A stretch of DNA of 64,000 nucleotides from Erythrocercus mccallii (Eukaryota; Chordata; Aves; Passeriformes; Dicruridae). The notes under the pieces are model-generated. The model ran no database searches. It was not told the origin of the DNA and saw nothing but the letters and a program-made list of their open reading frames with translations. The stretch is from assembly GCA_013397435.1 (NCBI GenBank), contig VZRG01000159.1, positions 396,816 to 460,815 of the forward strand, read 5' to 3'. Below are positions 1 through 12,215 of the stretch, piece by piece; position 1 is the stretch's first letter; each line of letters starts with the position of its first letter. The translations under genes and the position numbers were made by a program.

Positions 1-22
1 CTATGATTCTGTGATTCCTTGC
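1..22 (+). repeat. 3' end of a CR1 LINE
   Basis: The window opens with the short terminal direct repeat (ATTCTGTGATTCC-like) that closes avian CR1 elements. The body of the element lies before the window. The call rests on about 20 bases and the motif only. Confidence 0.5.
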
Positions 23-1836
23 CTAGCAATTAACTGGTATCTAATTGAGCAGAAAAACAAGCCACTTACCTCAGTGGATCAACTGTTCTCCAGCACAACA
101 GTGACTTTGGGCTAGGTGGGTTGTTTCGATAGTATGATCAAGGTTAGGCATCTTGAAATCCCAAATCTTTAAAATGTGCCATAATGTTAACAAAAAGCTA
201 TGAGACAGAGCTCATTGAAATCCACAAAAATGTCCTGTTTATTCCAAAAGAAACCTTGAAACCAATGTATTTAACAACTGTGATTCATGACAATATATGC
301 AACCTGTTGTTTCCTACCTCTCTCCCTCCTGATTTCTATTCACTGACCTATATTTGCAAAAGTGGTAAGATGAAGGTTGAGAGAATATTTGGGAGGTACT
401 ACTGTACTGCTGTCTTCTGCTGTTCCCTAGATGTCCACCACTGGCCACTGTGAGAGATGGGATCTTGAGCTAAACAAACATTTGGTTTGACTGCTTTTAT
501 GTTTTTATCTTCCTGTAAGTTTGAAAATCCCCTGTTTGCACAAGTGTGTGATTGATAAATTCTTGGTTACATACATACTGATATGCTCCAGTCTGAGGTC
601 CAAACTCTGTCATTATTCCTGAACAGCTTGCTACAATGCCAAGAACTGAAAGCAGGAAACAGTGCTGGAATACATAAATGTGAGAAGATATGCTCAAAGA
701 GACTGAATGATTACTGAGATAAGGAAAGAATGGGAGCTGAAACAACATTTCAAAGAAATAGAGGACTAGGATATCAGCCTCAAATGTGGCAGGATGTGCA
801 TCTTCAAACGTGAGAAAATGGAAGACTGAGACATAGGCTGCAGGGCAGGTAGTGGTGCAGAAGAAAAGGGAATTTATGGTCCTTTTGAACACAGCTCAGG
901 ATCCAGGATTCCTGAGTTAGCTGGCAAAGAGACAACCTAACATTTTAGCTTGTCTCTCACAAATGATTAAGCTACACAGAATTCATGGATTATATTTTCC
1001 TTCTGCTTTCATTTGCTATTGTCTTATGTCGTCAGAATTTGTTCTATAAACTTGTGACTTTTGAACATTTTGGATGAGCCCCAGGGATATAAATTTGCTT
1101 TAACAATACAGAATTTCTGATGGTTGTTCTTCTGAATTAGTTAACTCCTAAAAGTAATTTGGAAAGTTTTAAGAGTATTAAACATTCAAACACTGAAAAA
1201 AATAGAGAGCACTCAAACTCAGGTTACTTGTGAAAACTTAATTCAAATTCCTGGAAGATACAGTCTTTTATCTGTGAGAGATCACATTCTGTTTGAACCA
1301 CAGGCCATTCCTTACTTATCTCAGTACACAAGATATCTAGTGTTCAGAGTAAGAAGATGTGAAGTAGCCTGCTGATTGTATGACTCTTTATATTTACCTT
1401 TTCTAGTACAAAAACTACACAGTACGGTGATTGAGGCACCTGATTTCATGAAGAAAAAGTGTGTTCTTTAGACAGAAGAATATCTCCTGAAGGACAGGAT
1501 TATCTCCTTGTCTTGTTTCAATGGATCCTGTGTGAGGCTGAATCTCATTTAATTCAGTTTTGGGACAGGCGATGAAAAATAGGTATTTTTCACTTTCTGG
1601 GCACCCAGCCTCATGCTGTGAAGACTTCTCAAATGCAAACAAAGTTGATGTCAGATGTGATTGCCAAATAAAGTGTAGAAATAAATGCTATATCCTTGAC
1701 AAATGCAGCCATCCAAAACAGGCAGCCAAATAACACATATTTTTGACACTAATTGTATGCTCTCTGTGTATAACATGGGGATAAATGCATTAATGTTTGT
1801 GAAGCTGTCATGTGCTAGTGATAAATGTCAGAGGAA

Positions 1837-2185
1837 CCATGGAATCATAAAATATCCCAAGTTGGAAGGGACCCATGAGGATCCTAAAGTTCAACTCCTG
1901 ACTGCACACAGGACAACTTGAAAGTTAAATCATATATCTAGTATTATTGTTCAAACCCTTCTTGAACACCCACACACTTGGAGCCATGAGCACTTCCCTG
2001 GAGAGCTTGTTCCAGTGCTTGAGCACCCTCTCAGTGAAGAACAAATCCAATCTGAATTTATACCAATGCAGCTTGAAGGTGGGATCACAGGTTGGGGATT
2101 TTTGAGTTTGAATCACCATAAGCAGACAAAGTGGGACAAGGAGCTGCCTGTTGAGCTGAACATAGGCAGTGGGACACAAAGATAG
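1837..2185 (-). repeat. CR1 LINE fragment, reverse orientation
   Basis: Read on the minus strand, this ends with the typical CR1 3' tail (TTCCAACTTGGGATATTTTATGATTCC-like, at about 1841-1870). Upstream of the tail it encodes the degenerate C-terminal CR1 peptide containing LKHWNKLSREV, which corresponds to the family motif KHWNRLPREV. The fragment is 5'-truncated, as most avian CR1 copies are. Confidence 0.85.
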
Positions 2186-4979
2186 GAGACACTAGCTCCA
2201 GAGAGCAGAGAGTATGGAAGGCAGTTCTTAAAAGCCATGTCACAAATTCATTGTGATTTTCCTAGCTGGCCTTTTAGAACTGAAGTTGCATGCAGATGTA
2301 GGAAATGTTGCACTTCCTAACCAGCAGGCATTAGACTTTGCAAAGTTTCTATTGCTTCAATTACTTTTTCATGTATAACACATTTATGATGAGGAAGAAT
2401 GGTTTAAAACTAAATGAAGAAAAGTTTGTGAAAGAAACTATAGTTTTAGAGTAAGAGCAAGAGATTGAAGGGAAAGGAAAGTACTTTAAGAGACACTAGA
2501 AAGCTAAAAGGAAATTATGGACCTCTGAAAGATCACAAAAATAAAAAGACCACAACAGATTCAGCTCTGAGGATGACGGTGCACTAGTGAGGGGTTTGAA
2601 ATTGAGGATAAAGCACTGTTAATATAAACAAGGACGAAAAAACTGTTAATGTGAAAAAGAGGCTGCACCATGATGACAGATGTTTAAAGAGCAAGAATTT
2701 TGGGTTTTGGTTCACAAATCAAAGGCCAGGTCTGTAGTCTTTTTAAAGGAAGAAATGTTCAGGTCAGTCAGGAGTCTTTTTAGAGTGTCATCACAAAACC
2801 TTCTCTTTGTGGGAAGTAGGGCTGGAGTCTTCCCATTTCCAAGGCTCTGTGCAGGACATATTCTGAGTCTAGTGGCAAGGAAGGGACTCTGCTGTTTTGA
2901 ATACTCACCCATCCACCTTACAGTTTAACAAAGCTGTCACGGTAAGTGCTCTAAAAAATTCCCTGACTGCACTAACTAAGCTTTCCAAGTGGCCCTTTAG
3001 AATATAAAAGAGCAATGCATTAATGCAACCTAATGGTCCTGTTGACTATGGCACAGTCCTCATCCAACAGGAAAGGACAAGCTGTCTAAAAAAGCAACTT
3101 TGCTTATTGCTAGAACAAGATCACACACTAAATGAATCTGAAGAAAAATGACTTCGCTTTGAAAATGAAAACGTTCACCAAAAAATTACTGGTTTTTCCA
3201 GTTTTTGTCTATGAAGCACATGTCAAAATATTGCCAAACTTATCATCACAGTGATTTGCAGTAAGAGAATCTTATTATGATTTTTAATAATCTGATTTTA
3301 AAATTAAATTTATTACAAGACATATATTAAAGAATGTTTTAAAAACCAACCAAATTTAAGAATTATGAAATAAAATTCATTTGACAAATTCATATTTTGC
3401 AAGTTTGGTTTTTTTCTCTCAGACAGCTCTAAACAATGCTAATAACCAATTAAAAACTACATTGTGGATCTTACTGAGATAAAGCAGAAGCCAGGTCATC
3501 AACTAAAAACTACTCATTCCTTTATAGACATGTAGCACCACTTCAATTTCTGCAGGCTAGTAGTGCTGTTTCAAAACTGGGATATACATTATTCCCCTGT
3601 GCTTCCCACTGCACCCCTTATCAGGCACCATCACTCATCTGATTGCACATGCAGAAAGATCGACATGTCCAACTGAAAATCAGCCAATTTTTAGCTGCAA
3701 GAATGCTCATGTCACCATAGAAAGGTGACATAAGTTTATAGCTAGTCACTGAGAAGAGGACAGGACTGCTACTTTTGGCAGCAGTTTTATCATGCAGCAA
3801 CTTGTCTGTGGTGAAACCATGGAGCTTGATCTTATTCAAATTCTTCAGTATGAGAAATACCAGGATAAAAAAGGAATATCATAAGATTTAATGGAAAGAA
3901 ACAAAGGTGAAGGTACACAGAAGTTCTTTCTTTCCGTGCTGTTGTTATACACCCCACAGGAGGTTTTCAACCTCTTAAATAGAAGGTCTTGTTTAAGAAA
4001 CTGGAAAAGGTTTAACTTACCAAATCTAGTACTTGATTAATACATGTGATCAAATAGTTTTTGAGATCCACAAGTGAAAATCTAGAAAGAAATAGGATTT
4101 AGAAAGAATAGGGAATTTTCTTTATATATAGGAATACATACACAGATGCTGCTCCAAAGATAGGTTACAGTAAGATGAGAAGCTAGGTTCATGCAACAAC
4201 TCCCTCCTGCTGAAATGGAGTCATTCTTTCCTCCTTCAGGCTGCACACTCTTCTGTGCTATCTTTGTGGGGGCTTTGGTACCTGGCTGACACATAAGTCA
4301 CTTCAACTCACTAGAGTGGCAAAAAGCTATTAGCTTTTTTTTTTTTTTAACTTAATTTATTTAATAGGTTGGTGAACAAATATTATTAATGGTGGCAGAG
4401 CCCCAAAATAGCTGAATGTCATAGCTGACAGCTTTCCTCAGCAAAATCTCACTAAAACAACATGAAATCATACTATTTTAGACTCAGACTTACAGTCTGA
4501 GGACAGGACAGTATAGAAAAATTGGTTGTAGAAAATGATCCTAAAAGTTGATGTTGTGTAAATTGTATGGAAAGAAGACAAAAGCAGGTCTGTATCTAAA
4601 CCCCTTGATTTCATAAGGCAAATTTTGCTAAACTATGACCTAGTTAATGAAGTCAACTGAATGGAGAAGCTCAGGAGTTTGAAATAAAAATTATTTGCCC
4701 TTTCTTAAAGGGGCAGGTGCTAAGACAGTTCATAAAAAGGATGATTAAGTAGAGTGCTTTTGGGGAAAGAGGGACTGAGTAGCCAAAGAGTTTTGCTGCA
4801 CATTGAGAATCACAGAGATAAGATGATGTTTTCCAGAGCGGAATGAAGGAAATGGCAGCAGGTAGTATCAAACAGGAGAGTATAAAAATGAATAGTGTCT
4901 TCTAGTAGATTTCTTTGGGAGTTATTCTTGTGATTGATCTTATTGTTTGGCAAAGAAGAGAAAATAAATTTATTGCAGT

Positions 4980-5815
4980 AGCTGGTTTCACAAAACTAGG
5001 CATCATCATCAACAGAGCTGCAGTGGGATGTCATATGAAAAAACAATGAATGACCTTGATGATTGAACTAATGGAAACAAAACAAACTGCTATAATACAA
5101 AATGCAAGGTCATTCACTTGGAGGCTAACAAAAAATCTGCTGTTAATGGAGAACTTTCCCAGTAACTGAGTGGTAGAAAAGAACATAAGTACCAGTAGAA
5201 TAGACGGTGGTTACCTAATGTACTTATGCAAAAAGGCAACTACACATCCAAGACTGTAATATTTCATGGAATTTCATGGACCTACTATACAGTGTACTAA
5301 TTTAGCCTAAAATGGATTATTATGGGAATTTGAACTCATATTCAGACAGATGAGTTCAGATGGGATGGGTAGCAACAAAGCCTAGTAGAATGACCAGTGG
5401 ACTGAAGATGTGTTGAGCAAGAAGAGACTAAAAAAATCTGTATTTAGTGTAGCAAAAGGAAGGTTGAGAGGGAATATGATGGCTGTCTATAAATATATCA
5501 GGGCTAAACCAGGGAAGGAGAAGAGCTATTTAAGCCACAGGATGAATTTATTTAAGCCAAAGCACAAAACCAAATGGATTCTTGAACAAATTTAGTCTGA
5601 AAATTAGAAGGAAGTTTCTAACCACCAAAACAATGAAGTTCTGGAACAGATTTGCAACAGAAATAAACATATCAGGCTACCATTAAGATGGGGCTTGAAA
5701 ATTTTCTGCAAGGGATTATATGACACAGTTTCCTCTAATAGCAAGATAGTGGACTCAGTGACCTAGGAAATCTCTTACAGTTTTAAGATCATATCCTTCT
5801 GTTTTGTAATACCAT
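4980..5815 (+). repeat. Old, divergent CR1-type LINE remnant
   Basis: The plus strand resembles the 3' half of older sauropsid CR1 families. Recognisable stretches are AAATGCAAGGTCATTCACTTGGAGGCTAAC-like sequence near 5100, GGTTGAGAGGGAATATGATGG near 5462, the ATTAGAAGGAAGTTTCTAACC segment near 5605, and ACTCAGTGACCTAGGAAATCTC near 5755. It lacks the modern avian octamer tail and is more diverged than the other copies in the window, which suggests an older insertion. Its exact 5' edge is uncertain. Confidence 0.65.
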
Positions 5816-6353
5816 TTCTCCATTAGGACAAGAGATTTATCCAACTAAAATTGTCAAATGTTTAAAAATTAATAAAAATTGCTTTCCAAGTAAAGATTAT
5901 GTTGGTTATTGTAAACCCTCTTAAAATTATTTCAGAAGAAAAATTGGTAGGTATTACATTCTAATTCTTTCAGTATGGGAATGTTTTCTGTGGGGAAATT
6001 GCCCAAATCAAAACATAAGTTGTTATTTACTATTCCAAAACTTAAATATGGGATGTGACATAAAGGTCATTTGAAGGCATATTATATTATGCAATGAATG
6101 ATAATCTTATAGGATAGGATATATTGTCTCCTTCTTTAACCTTTAATAGATCACTTTTGATTAAATAAACCGCAACTTAAACAGCTGAACGCAATCTGCT
6201 TATAGATACATACCAATTTATTTATAAATCTTACAAAATGTGTCTGTCTTTCAACAACCATAATGAAAACCACAGGCATAAAGCATTTTTTTGTAATTTA
6301 AAAAAATTCTATGGGTTCTGTTATGTAGAGTACAAATACACAGATATGGTATC

Positions 6354-6580
6354 ATGGAATCATAGATTGATTTGGGTTGGAAGGGGACCTTGAAGACCAA
6401 CCCCCGTAGCATGGGCAGGGACATCTTCCACTAGGCCAGGTTGCTCAAAACCCCATTGAACCTGGCCTTGAACATGGCCATAGGTGGGGCATCCACAGCT
6501 TCACTGGGCAGCCTGTTCCAGAGCTCACCACCCTCCTACTGAAGAGGTTTTTCCTAAGTATCTTTTCATTAAGAGCTCTA
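6354..6580 (-). repeat. CR1 LINE fragment, reverse orientation
   Basis: This begins with the reverse complement of the CR1 tail (TGGAATCATAGATTGATTTGGG). It continues through the highly typical antisense CR1 stretch with GGCCTTGAACATGGCCATAGG and GCCTGTTCCAGAGCTCACCA. It is a short, 5'-truncated copy. Confidence 0.9.
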
Positions 6581-9040
6581 ATCTAAAGAATAACTGCTAT
6601 GCCTGATGAAACTCAAAAATCAGAACACGGATAGAAGTCTTAGATAATAAAACCAAAATGATGAAGTTGTTACTGATCATAAGTTTTTTAAGATTCTGCT
6701 TACTTTTGTTTTGTTTTTTGTGCTTTTATTTTCATTTCTATCCACTGCTATTTCTTGAAGTTGTGTTGAGCAAACACTAGTAGACCAGAATTCCATTATG
6801 CCGTGACTATGAGAACACATGTTCCATCAACCCATACAGTTTGCTCACATCTTTCTTCTTTGTGATGGCCAAGAGGATAAGTAGATAAAGAAGTGAGATC
6901 AAGGACAGAAAATAAAGAGAAATACTGGAAAAAATGGTAGGAGGATAAAGAAAAGTTGTTCTACGTCTAGAATAAATGCCACTATTCTTTATTACAGATA
7001 AGTAATGCTGGCAGCAGGAGGTAGCTTTAAACTACGTTCATTGCATTCTTACAATACAATATGCATCACTTGAAGGTTGGCTTGGTAAGTGCTTTTAAGA
7101 TTTCTGCTCAAACACAAAGTTTACAAAATGTACCAGATTACTCCTTCTTGGTTCAAATTCCGTTGACTGCTTTTTGAGAAAATATTCCTCCATGACAGAG
7201 AGAAGGATGTCACTCTTTTTGTAAGTTGATGAACAAACTGTTGGCTCAGTTTTGTTGAATTTATCTACTCCCAATAGACATTTGACATTTTCTAGTAAGG
7301 TTACTGACATCAGGCCTGTCCATGAAAGCAGTGGTGTGGAGCCTATAAATACATATGTTTCAGTTCTCTGGTGTTCATGAAGAGATTTTGCTGCTGAGTT
7401 TGAGCTAATGCTAACTCCTTGAAACCATAAAAATAATTACTCTACATAAATTATTCTTAAAAGTAATCTGAATTATGCATGGTTCTAGAGCAAGAGGAAT
7501 TTACATGGGTGCCTGAACTTTTTGTCCTTTTTTTCTGACATCAGTTGAAAAAACAAAGGAAAAATCATGGTGTATTTAATTATTTTTGGCTATATTTCAA
7601 CACATGAATTTAAAACTAAGGTTACATGTCTATAGGGGGACAACAACTCTCTGGAGTTATAAACTTTAATATATAAACACATTTCATACTGTTCCAAAAG
7701 TGCAAACAAAATCATTAAATTTTATTTGAGCTGTATAATCTAAAACATTAATGAAAACATTCTATTGCTACATAATAGTCCCAGATAACACTGTTAGGTA
7801 ATGTCTCTTGCTAGGGCAGTGGTAAGATGAAAAGTATTCTCCAGTTATCTTTTTTAATGGCTACTAAGAGTGATAGGTTTTGCTTAAGGTGTTCTTAATT
7901 AGAAAATCATTTGTTTTCTACCATCCATTGCTAGTGCTTAAGTCCTCTTGAATTTCTTTCTGAATTCCATGAGAAATGCTTATGGATAAGCACTGTTGTA
8001 GAACAAAAGACCTCTCCCTGAGACATATGACTAGGAATGTTGGCAAATATGTTATATGGAGGACAACTTAAAATGGCTTTGAGTTTTACCAAGCAAGAAG
8101 ATATTCTAGGCTAATGATGGAGACGGTAGGAGCCAGCTGACTTGATGGAGTGAATGGGATTCAATGTTGAAATTTCAAGAGCTTTCTGGTTATGTAATTA
8201 GAGTGACACTGCAGATCAAATATCAGTTTTTAGGGCAACTCTGAGACCTTCAAAATGGGTGATGATACATCTCCATGGCACTTTCCTCCTTGGCAGTGGC
8301 TGTATTAGAGCTGTATTGTTGTATTTTGCCATCAGCACGCATATTTTTTTTTTGCAGGCATGAGCAAGCTGCTGCCAGCCGAGGGAACTCTGTCCCTCCA
8401 CACCAAGTAGCCCTTCCAAGCTTCATCTGATGAGTATGTCTTGAAAAAAAAAGCCCTAAAAACCAACAAAACCAAACGCACATTAATTCCACTCAACAAC
8501 ATACAGTAACAGTGCCGGATAAGCTTTTGGCTTGAGTTGTTGACCGGAGCCTGTGCTATCATTAGGAAGAAATTAGATGTATTGTTTTGACAATGGATGA
8601 TAGAAAATTTCTCGTCTCTCCCACACATGAAAATTATTAGCCAAACACATCTCCACAAAGATGGTGGAGAGAGCAGACATCCCTTCAATGACCCCTGCGC
8701 CGCCGTAAGGAAGGCTGGCCCTCAGGCTGATCCCGCCGGAGGCTCCAGCTCCCGATTGGAAATGGCGCCAGCGGCTGTAACCAGCTCCTTGCGCACACAA
8801 GAGGCTCTCTCTGCCCGGGGGACGCTGGTCCGCGTGGTTGACACGGATTGATCCCAGCTAGAGGAGGCAGGGCGGGTATTGCGCTCTCTCTCTCCCTCTT
8901 CTGGGCAGAGGAGGATGGGTGAATGGGGCAGAGCAGGACCAGCGCGCCAGAGGGGCGGCTGCGCTCCCCTGGTCCTCGAAGGAGCGGGCGCTGGTGCCAT
9001 GGCCAGCGCGGAGGAAGGAGCCGCGCAAGGGCAGCGCGCA

Positions 9041-9240
9041 TCCTCCATTTTGGCGAAGGGCGGGCGGAGAGTTGGCTCCCGGCGCCTGGCAGGAGCACTC
9101 GTCCCCACCCCGCGGGGCACCCGGCTCCTTTTCCCGCGGGGAAGCCGGACGGAGGCTCTTCAAATGGACGCCCCGCTGCGCCTGACGTTGGTTTGAATTG
9201 GTACCAAGCTCCCCGCAGCGGCTTCCGACAAAATGGAGGA
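9041..9240. promoter_or_regulatory. Paired inverted CCATTTT (YY1-type) motifs with E2F-like site
   Basis: TCCTCCATTTTG occurs on the plus strand at 9041-9052 and again on the minus strand at about 9229-9240 (read as CAAAATGGAGGA). CCATTTT matches the YY1 core. The first copy continues into TTTTGGCGAA, which resembles an E2F site. YY1 and E2F motifs are common in CpG-island promoters. Binding is inferred, not shown. Confidence 0.35.
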
Positions 9241-9242
9241 CG

Positions 9243-9291
9243 CCACCACCACTGCTGCCACCACCACCACCACAACCACCACCACCTCCTC
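9243..9291 (+). repeat. Imperfect CCA trinucleotide tract
   Basis: A run of CCA/CCACCACCA units is interrupted by ACTGCTG and ACAA. It lies inside the CpG island just after the second CCATTTT motif, and is likely variable in length. Confidence 0.8.
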
Positions 9292-10039
9292 CAGGAGCCA
9301 TGTCGCAGCTGATATGGCGCCCTCCCCCGCGGCGGGCGCGGGCAGTAAGGCGTCCTCGGCTGAGGAGGCGCTGCTCGGCGGGGCAGGCTGCGGGGACGCG
9401 GGCCAAGCGCCCTCCCTAGGAGACGTGAACTCTCTTTTCCCTGTGGGAACGCTCCTATTACCCATGCTCTGTCCATCATGGGAATGGCCCCGCGTTCAAA
9501 CCCCTGGTGAAGGGAGGGAAGGAGTGCAGTGGGACCCCTCGGAGAAGCACTGCCAGCCCCTGTGGCCCAGGGACGGAGCGGGAGAAGCGAGCCCGCGCCC
9601 CACAGTCGGAGCGGCGGCGCCCGCAGGGACCGAGCGCACGGCCGGGACGGCCAGCGCACCCTGCCCGCGGCCAGCGGGGCGCAGCCGGCTCGGCGGCACC
9701 GAGAACTTCTGCAACTTGCCGCTGTCAATAGAGCGGCGCGGGGAGCGCCAGCGCAACCCTCGGGCACGGGTAACGAGCCGGCCGGTGGGTAGCGATCCGG
9801 GTTCCATCAAACCTGATGGATCAAAGTGGGAAGAACCCCAAGCATGGCCAGGAGGAAGATTGGCAGTTTATAGGGTCAACCGGCTGCGGGCGGCTCTGAT
9901 GGATGGGCGGCGCACCCACTCGGCTAGCCCAGCGCCAGAGCCCGCCCTCTGGGAAAGCCAATGCCGAGGCAGGGAGGCGGATCTCCCTGAGCTCCCTTGG
10001 CCCGGTTCCTCCTCCCCTTCGCCAGCAGCTGCGCTTCGC

Positions 10040-10139
10040 CCGGGACTGGACCGAGTTAGAGTTGAGGCGCCGGAGGAGTAGCGCGGAGTGCGTGCGTCCC
10101 CCGCGGGGGGGTCCGTGCCCGCAGGCCGTGGGGAGCCGG
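10040..10139 (+). other. ZMYM2: Candidate 3' end of non-coding exon 1
   Basis: The best-looking 5' splice site in the island's core is CCGG|GTAAGG, with the intron GT at 10140-10141. The sequence just upstream, including GGCGCCGGAGGAGTAGCGCGG near 10063-10085, would then be the end of the first, untranslated exon. The 5' limit given here is arbitrary because the transcription start is unknown. Alternative donors at 10815, 10874, 11047 and 11210 are also plausible, so several first exons may be used. Confidence 0.3.
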
Positions 10140-10350
10140 GTAAGGCGGGGGCGCTGCGCCTCACCGGGGCAGGCTGGCGGGGGGCTGGCGGCGCTCAGCT
10201 GCCCCCAGGGCGGGGATGGGAGAGCAGCCGCCGTGCCTCCCAGCTACCCGGGCGAAGTACCCCGCGGTGCCGCTGCCGCGCCGCCACCTCTGGCAGCGGA
10301 GGTGCGGGCGGCACCGGGGGCAGTCCCGCGCATAACCATCGCGCCGCGGA

Positions 10351-10428
10351 GGGGGGGCGGTGGGGGTAAATGGGGGGCGCCCGGGGGCAGCCCTGAAAGC
10401 GGCGGGGGCAGGGGCATTTGGGGGAAGG
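10351..10428 (+). other. Dense G-run cluster (G-quadruplex-type)
   Basis: At least eight runs of three to seven G on the plus strand are separated by short loops, well beyond the four-run minimum for an intramolecular G-quadruplex. The cluster lies about 210 bases after the proposed exon 1 donor, on the non-template strand for ZMYM2. Confidence 0.65.
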
Positions 10429-11002
10429 GCCGGGTCTGCTCTAGCGCCTCCTATTTTAACTCTCTCCCTCCCTTCCCTGCCGGGCCCTCGGCTGTTGTTC
10501 TGCCCCGGTGCCTCCCCCACCCACTGCCCTCGCCGCCCCCCCGTGGGTGCCTCCCTCCCCTTCTCTCCCTTTCCCTGCCCGGCGCTCCGCGGCTTCTGCC
10601 GCCGCCGCTGCTCCCCTCCCGTATTGTTCGGCTGGGTCCCTCTAATGGCGGACAGGAGGCGGTAGTGCTGCTGGCCGACTGCAGGGGGGCAAACCCGAGA
10701 CCAGGGGCAACTGCTGGGCGGGGAGCGCCAGCGCTCGCCCGGCGCCGGGGCGCTGCCGCTGAGGCCCCGCGGCGCCCCGGGCGCCGGTTCGGGGCTGATA
10801 GGGCAAGTTGGCAGGTAACACTCGCTGCTCCCCGCCGTGGGTGCCACCGCTGCCTCTGTCCCCCACATTCGAGGTAGGAGCCCCCGGTGCGGCGGCGCCC
10901 GGGGAGGGCTCCTTGTCCCTCCCTCCTTCAGCGGGGACAAGTGGCGTGGGTGTGCCGTGAGGAGTACCCCATCGCCTCCGGGGAGGGCAGTGAATGTATT
11001 TG

Positions 11003-11021
11003 TTTATTTATTTATTTATTT
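11003..11021 (+). repeat. Short (TTTA)n tract
   Basis: This is a run of about four and a half TTTA units, abruptly AT-rich within the GC-rich island. Confidence 0.8.
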
Positions 11022-12024
11022 GAAAGATTGGGATTAAAGGGAAGTGGTGAGTGATGCAGGCAGTACCTGCCCTGGCCAGGCGATGGAAACGCTCCTTGGG
11101 GGCGCTGCCTGATCCTCGCTGCCCCCTGTTAACCCCGTGTCTTTCCCTTAGGCTCCAGCCCAGTTTGGTGCAGCCTTGGCAGCGACCAACAAGGAGAGGG
11201 AGCTCCATTGTGAGTGCTATTTGTGTATCTGTTTCTGCCTTCGCTAGACCTGCTTACAGCGGGCCTGAACCATTCCCCTCGCCCCGTATTCTCCGGGGGC
11301 AGGGGTGGAATGAGGTCCCTCCAGGGCTGGGTGGGGAAATTCCTGGGTCCAGCAGCTGCTGCCCTGGGGCGAAGCCCCAGTAATGGCTGTGAGGCGGCTC
11401 CTCCTCGGGGTGGGCGCTGCTGCTGCTGCAGACATCGCTCCTGCAATACCAACTCCGGCAGGCAGACGACGGGCTGCTGCTCACGTTACCCGGCTCGGGA
11501 GGGAGGAGGAGGGCATATTTCGGGTGCCCTCTAGAGTTCTGGAGCGTGCATGAAAATCCGTGACAAGACACCTTCAGCCATCTTGAATTTTTTTTTCGCC
11601 CCCCGTTGCTCGAATCGCGTGTCCCGCGGGTCATCTTGAAGCTAAGAAGAGGCATGAGAGGTTTAAAATCACCCAGCAGTTTGCGATGGAGAAGCGCACT
11701 CCATCGTCTCTTTGTGCATTCAGACTGGTTCTCTACACCCACAGATTTGTTTGGGTGGTTTTGTTGGGTTCCTTGGCTGGCCTTCTGAGCCATCTGCTTT
11801 GCCCCTTCCCCAAAATCTGGAGGACACTGGGAAAACCCACAGATTCTCAAAAGCGAGCGTTTTTGGTGTTTAGTCTGTGTAGGATTTTGAGAGCAGATTT
11901 TGATCTCTGTTGGGTGTTAGGTTGGCTAAGGAGAGGCTTGTTGCCAATCCCTGTGGGTAGGGCTGAGACGCAACTTGGTTCTAGTTTCTGCCCTTGTTAG
12001 TATTGGGGCTGTTTTTTAGCTGCA

Positions 12025-12215
12025 TGGGGGATCCCAAAATCGCCAAGTGCAGCGAAGGAGCAAATGCGGCTGCGAGCGTACGGGAGAGGCTCGGGAGCTG
12101 CCGCGGTGGGCCCGGGCGCGGTGCGCGGGCTGTGCCGCCAGAGGCGCCGGCGGGCAGCGCGGCGGCTCCGCTGGGAACGTGCAGCCCGAGAACAAAACAA
12201 AAAGGCGGCGCCTGT
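12025..12215. promoter_or_regulatory. Second GC/CpG-rich block
   Basis: An isolated GC-rich, CpG-dense block is separated from the main island by about 500 bases of ordinary composition. It could be a downstream shore, an alternative promoter or an enhancer-like element. No splice donor in it stands out. Confidence 0.4.

Larger units (their letters stand above)
1..8680. other. Upstream intergenic region, no gene recognised
   Basis: This is AT-rich DNA upstream of the CpG island. The open frames on both strands are short, lack recognisable domains and are interrupted in the way expected by chance. Apart from the CR1 remnants listed separately, I see no exon, RNA gene or long tandem repeat. 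In mammals ZMYM5 lies next to ZMYM2, but no MYM-type cysteine pattern is visible here on either strand. The stretches 2,200-4,980 and 6,580-8,680 hold nothing I can name. Confidence 0.6.
8690..11480. promoter_or_regulatory. ZMYM2: CpG-island promoter region of ZMYM2
   Basis: From about 8,690 the base composition changes abruptly from AT-rich to strongly GC- and CpG-rich, and it stays so for nearly 3 kb. No TATA box is obvious, which fits a broad housekeeping-type promoter. Several good 5' splice sites on the plus strand follow within the island: GT at 10140, 10815, 10874, 11047 and 11210. The 5' non-coding exon or exons of ZMYM2 are therefore expected here, since the coding start lies 20 kb further on and ZMYM2 has non-coding leader exons in mammals. 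Long open frames run on both strands through the island, but this is a by-product of few stop codons in GC-rich DNA. The transcription start cannot be placed from sequence alone, and a divergent minus-strand transcript is possible but unproven. Confidence 0.8.

Noticed and set aside
1..8680. A second ZMYM-family gene (ZMYM5) upstream, as in mammals
   Set aside because: No MYM cysteine pattern or other exon-like conserved coding is visible on either strand.
8685..10081. Long open frames on both strands in the CpG island (360 residues minus, 282 residues plus)
   Set aside because: They overlap each other on opposite strands, have low-complexity Pro/Arg/Ala/Gly composition and no domain. GC-rich DNA lacks stop codons by chance. 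The plus-strand frame could at most act as an upstream open frame if the transcript starts before 9,233.
9903..10940. Open frames of 324 (plus) and 259 (minus) residues in the island
   Set aside because: They have the same composition artefact, run through the proposed splice donor at 10140 and show no similarity to a known protein.
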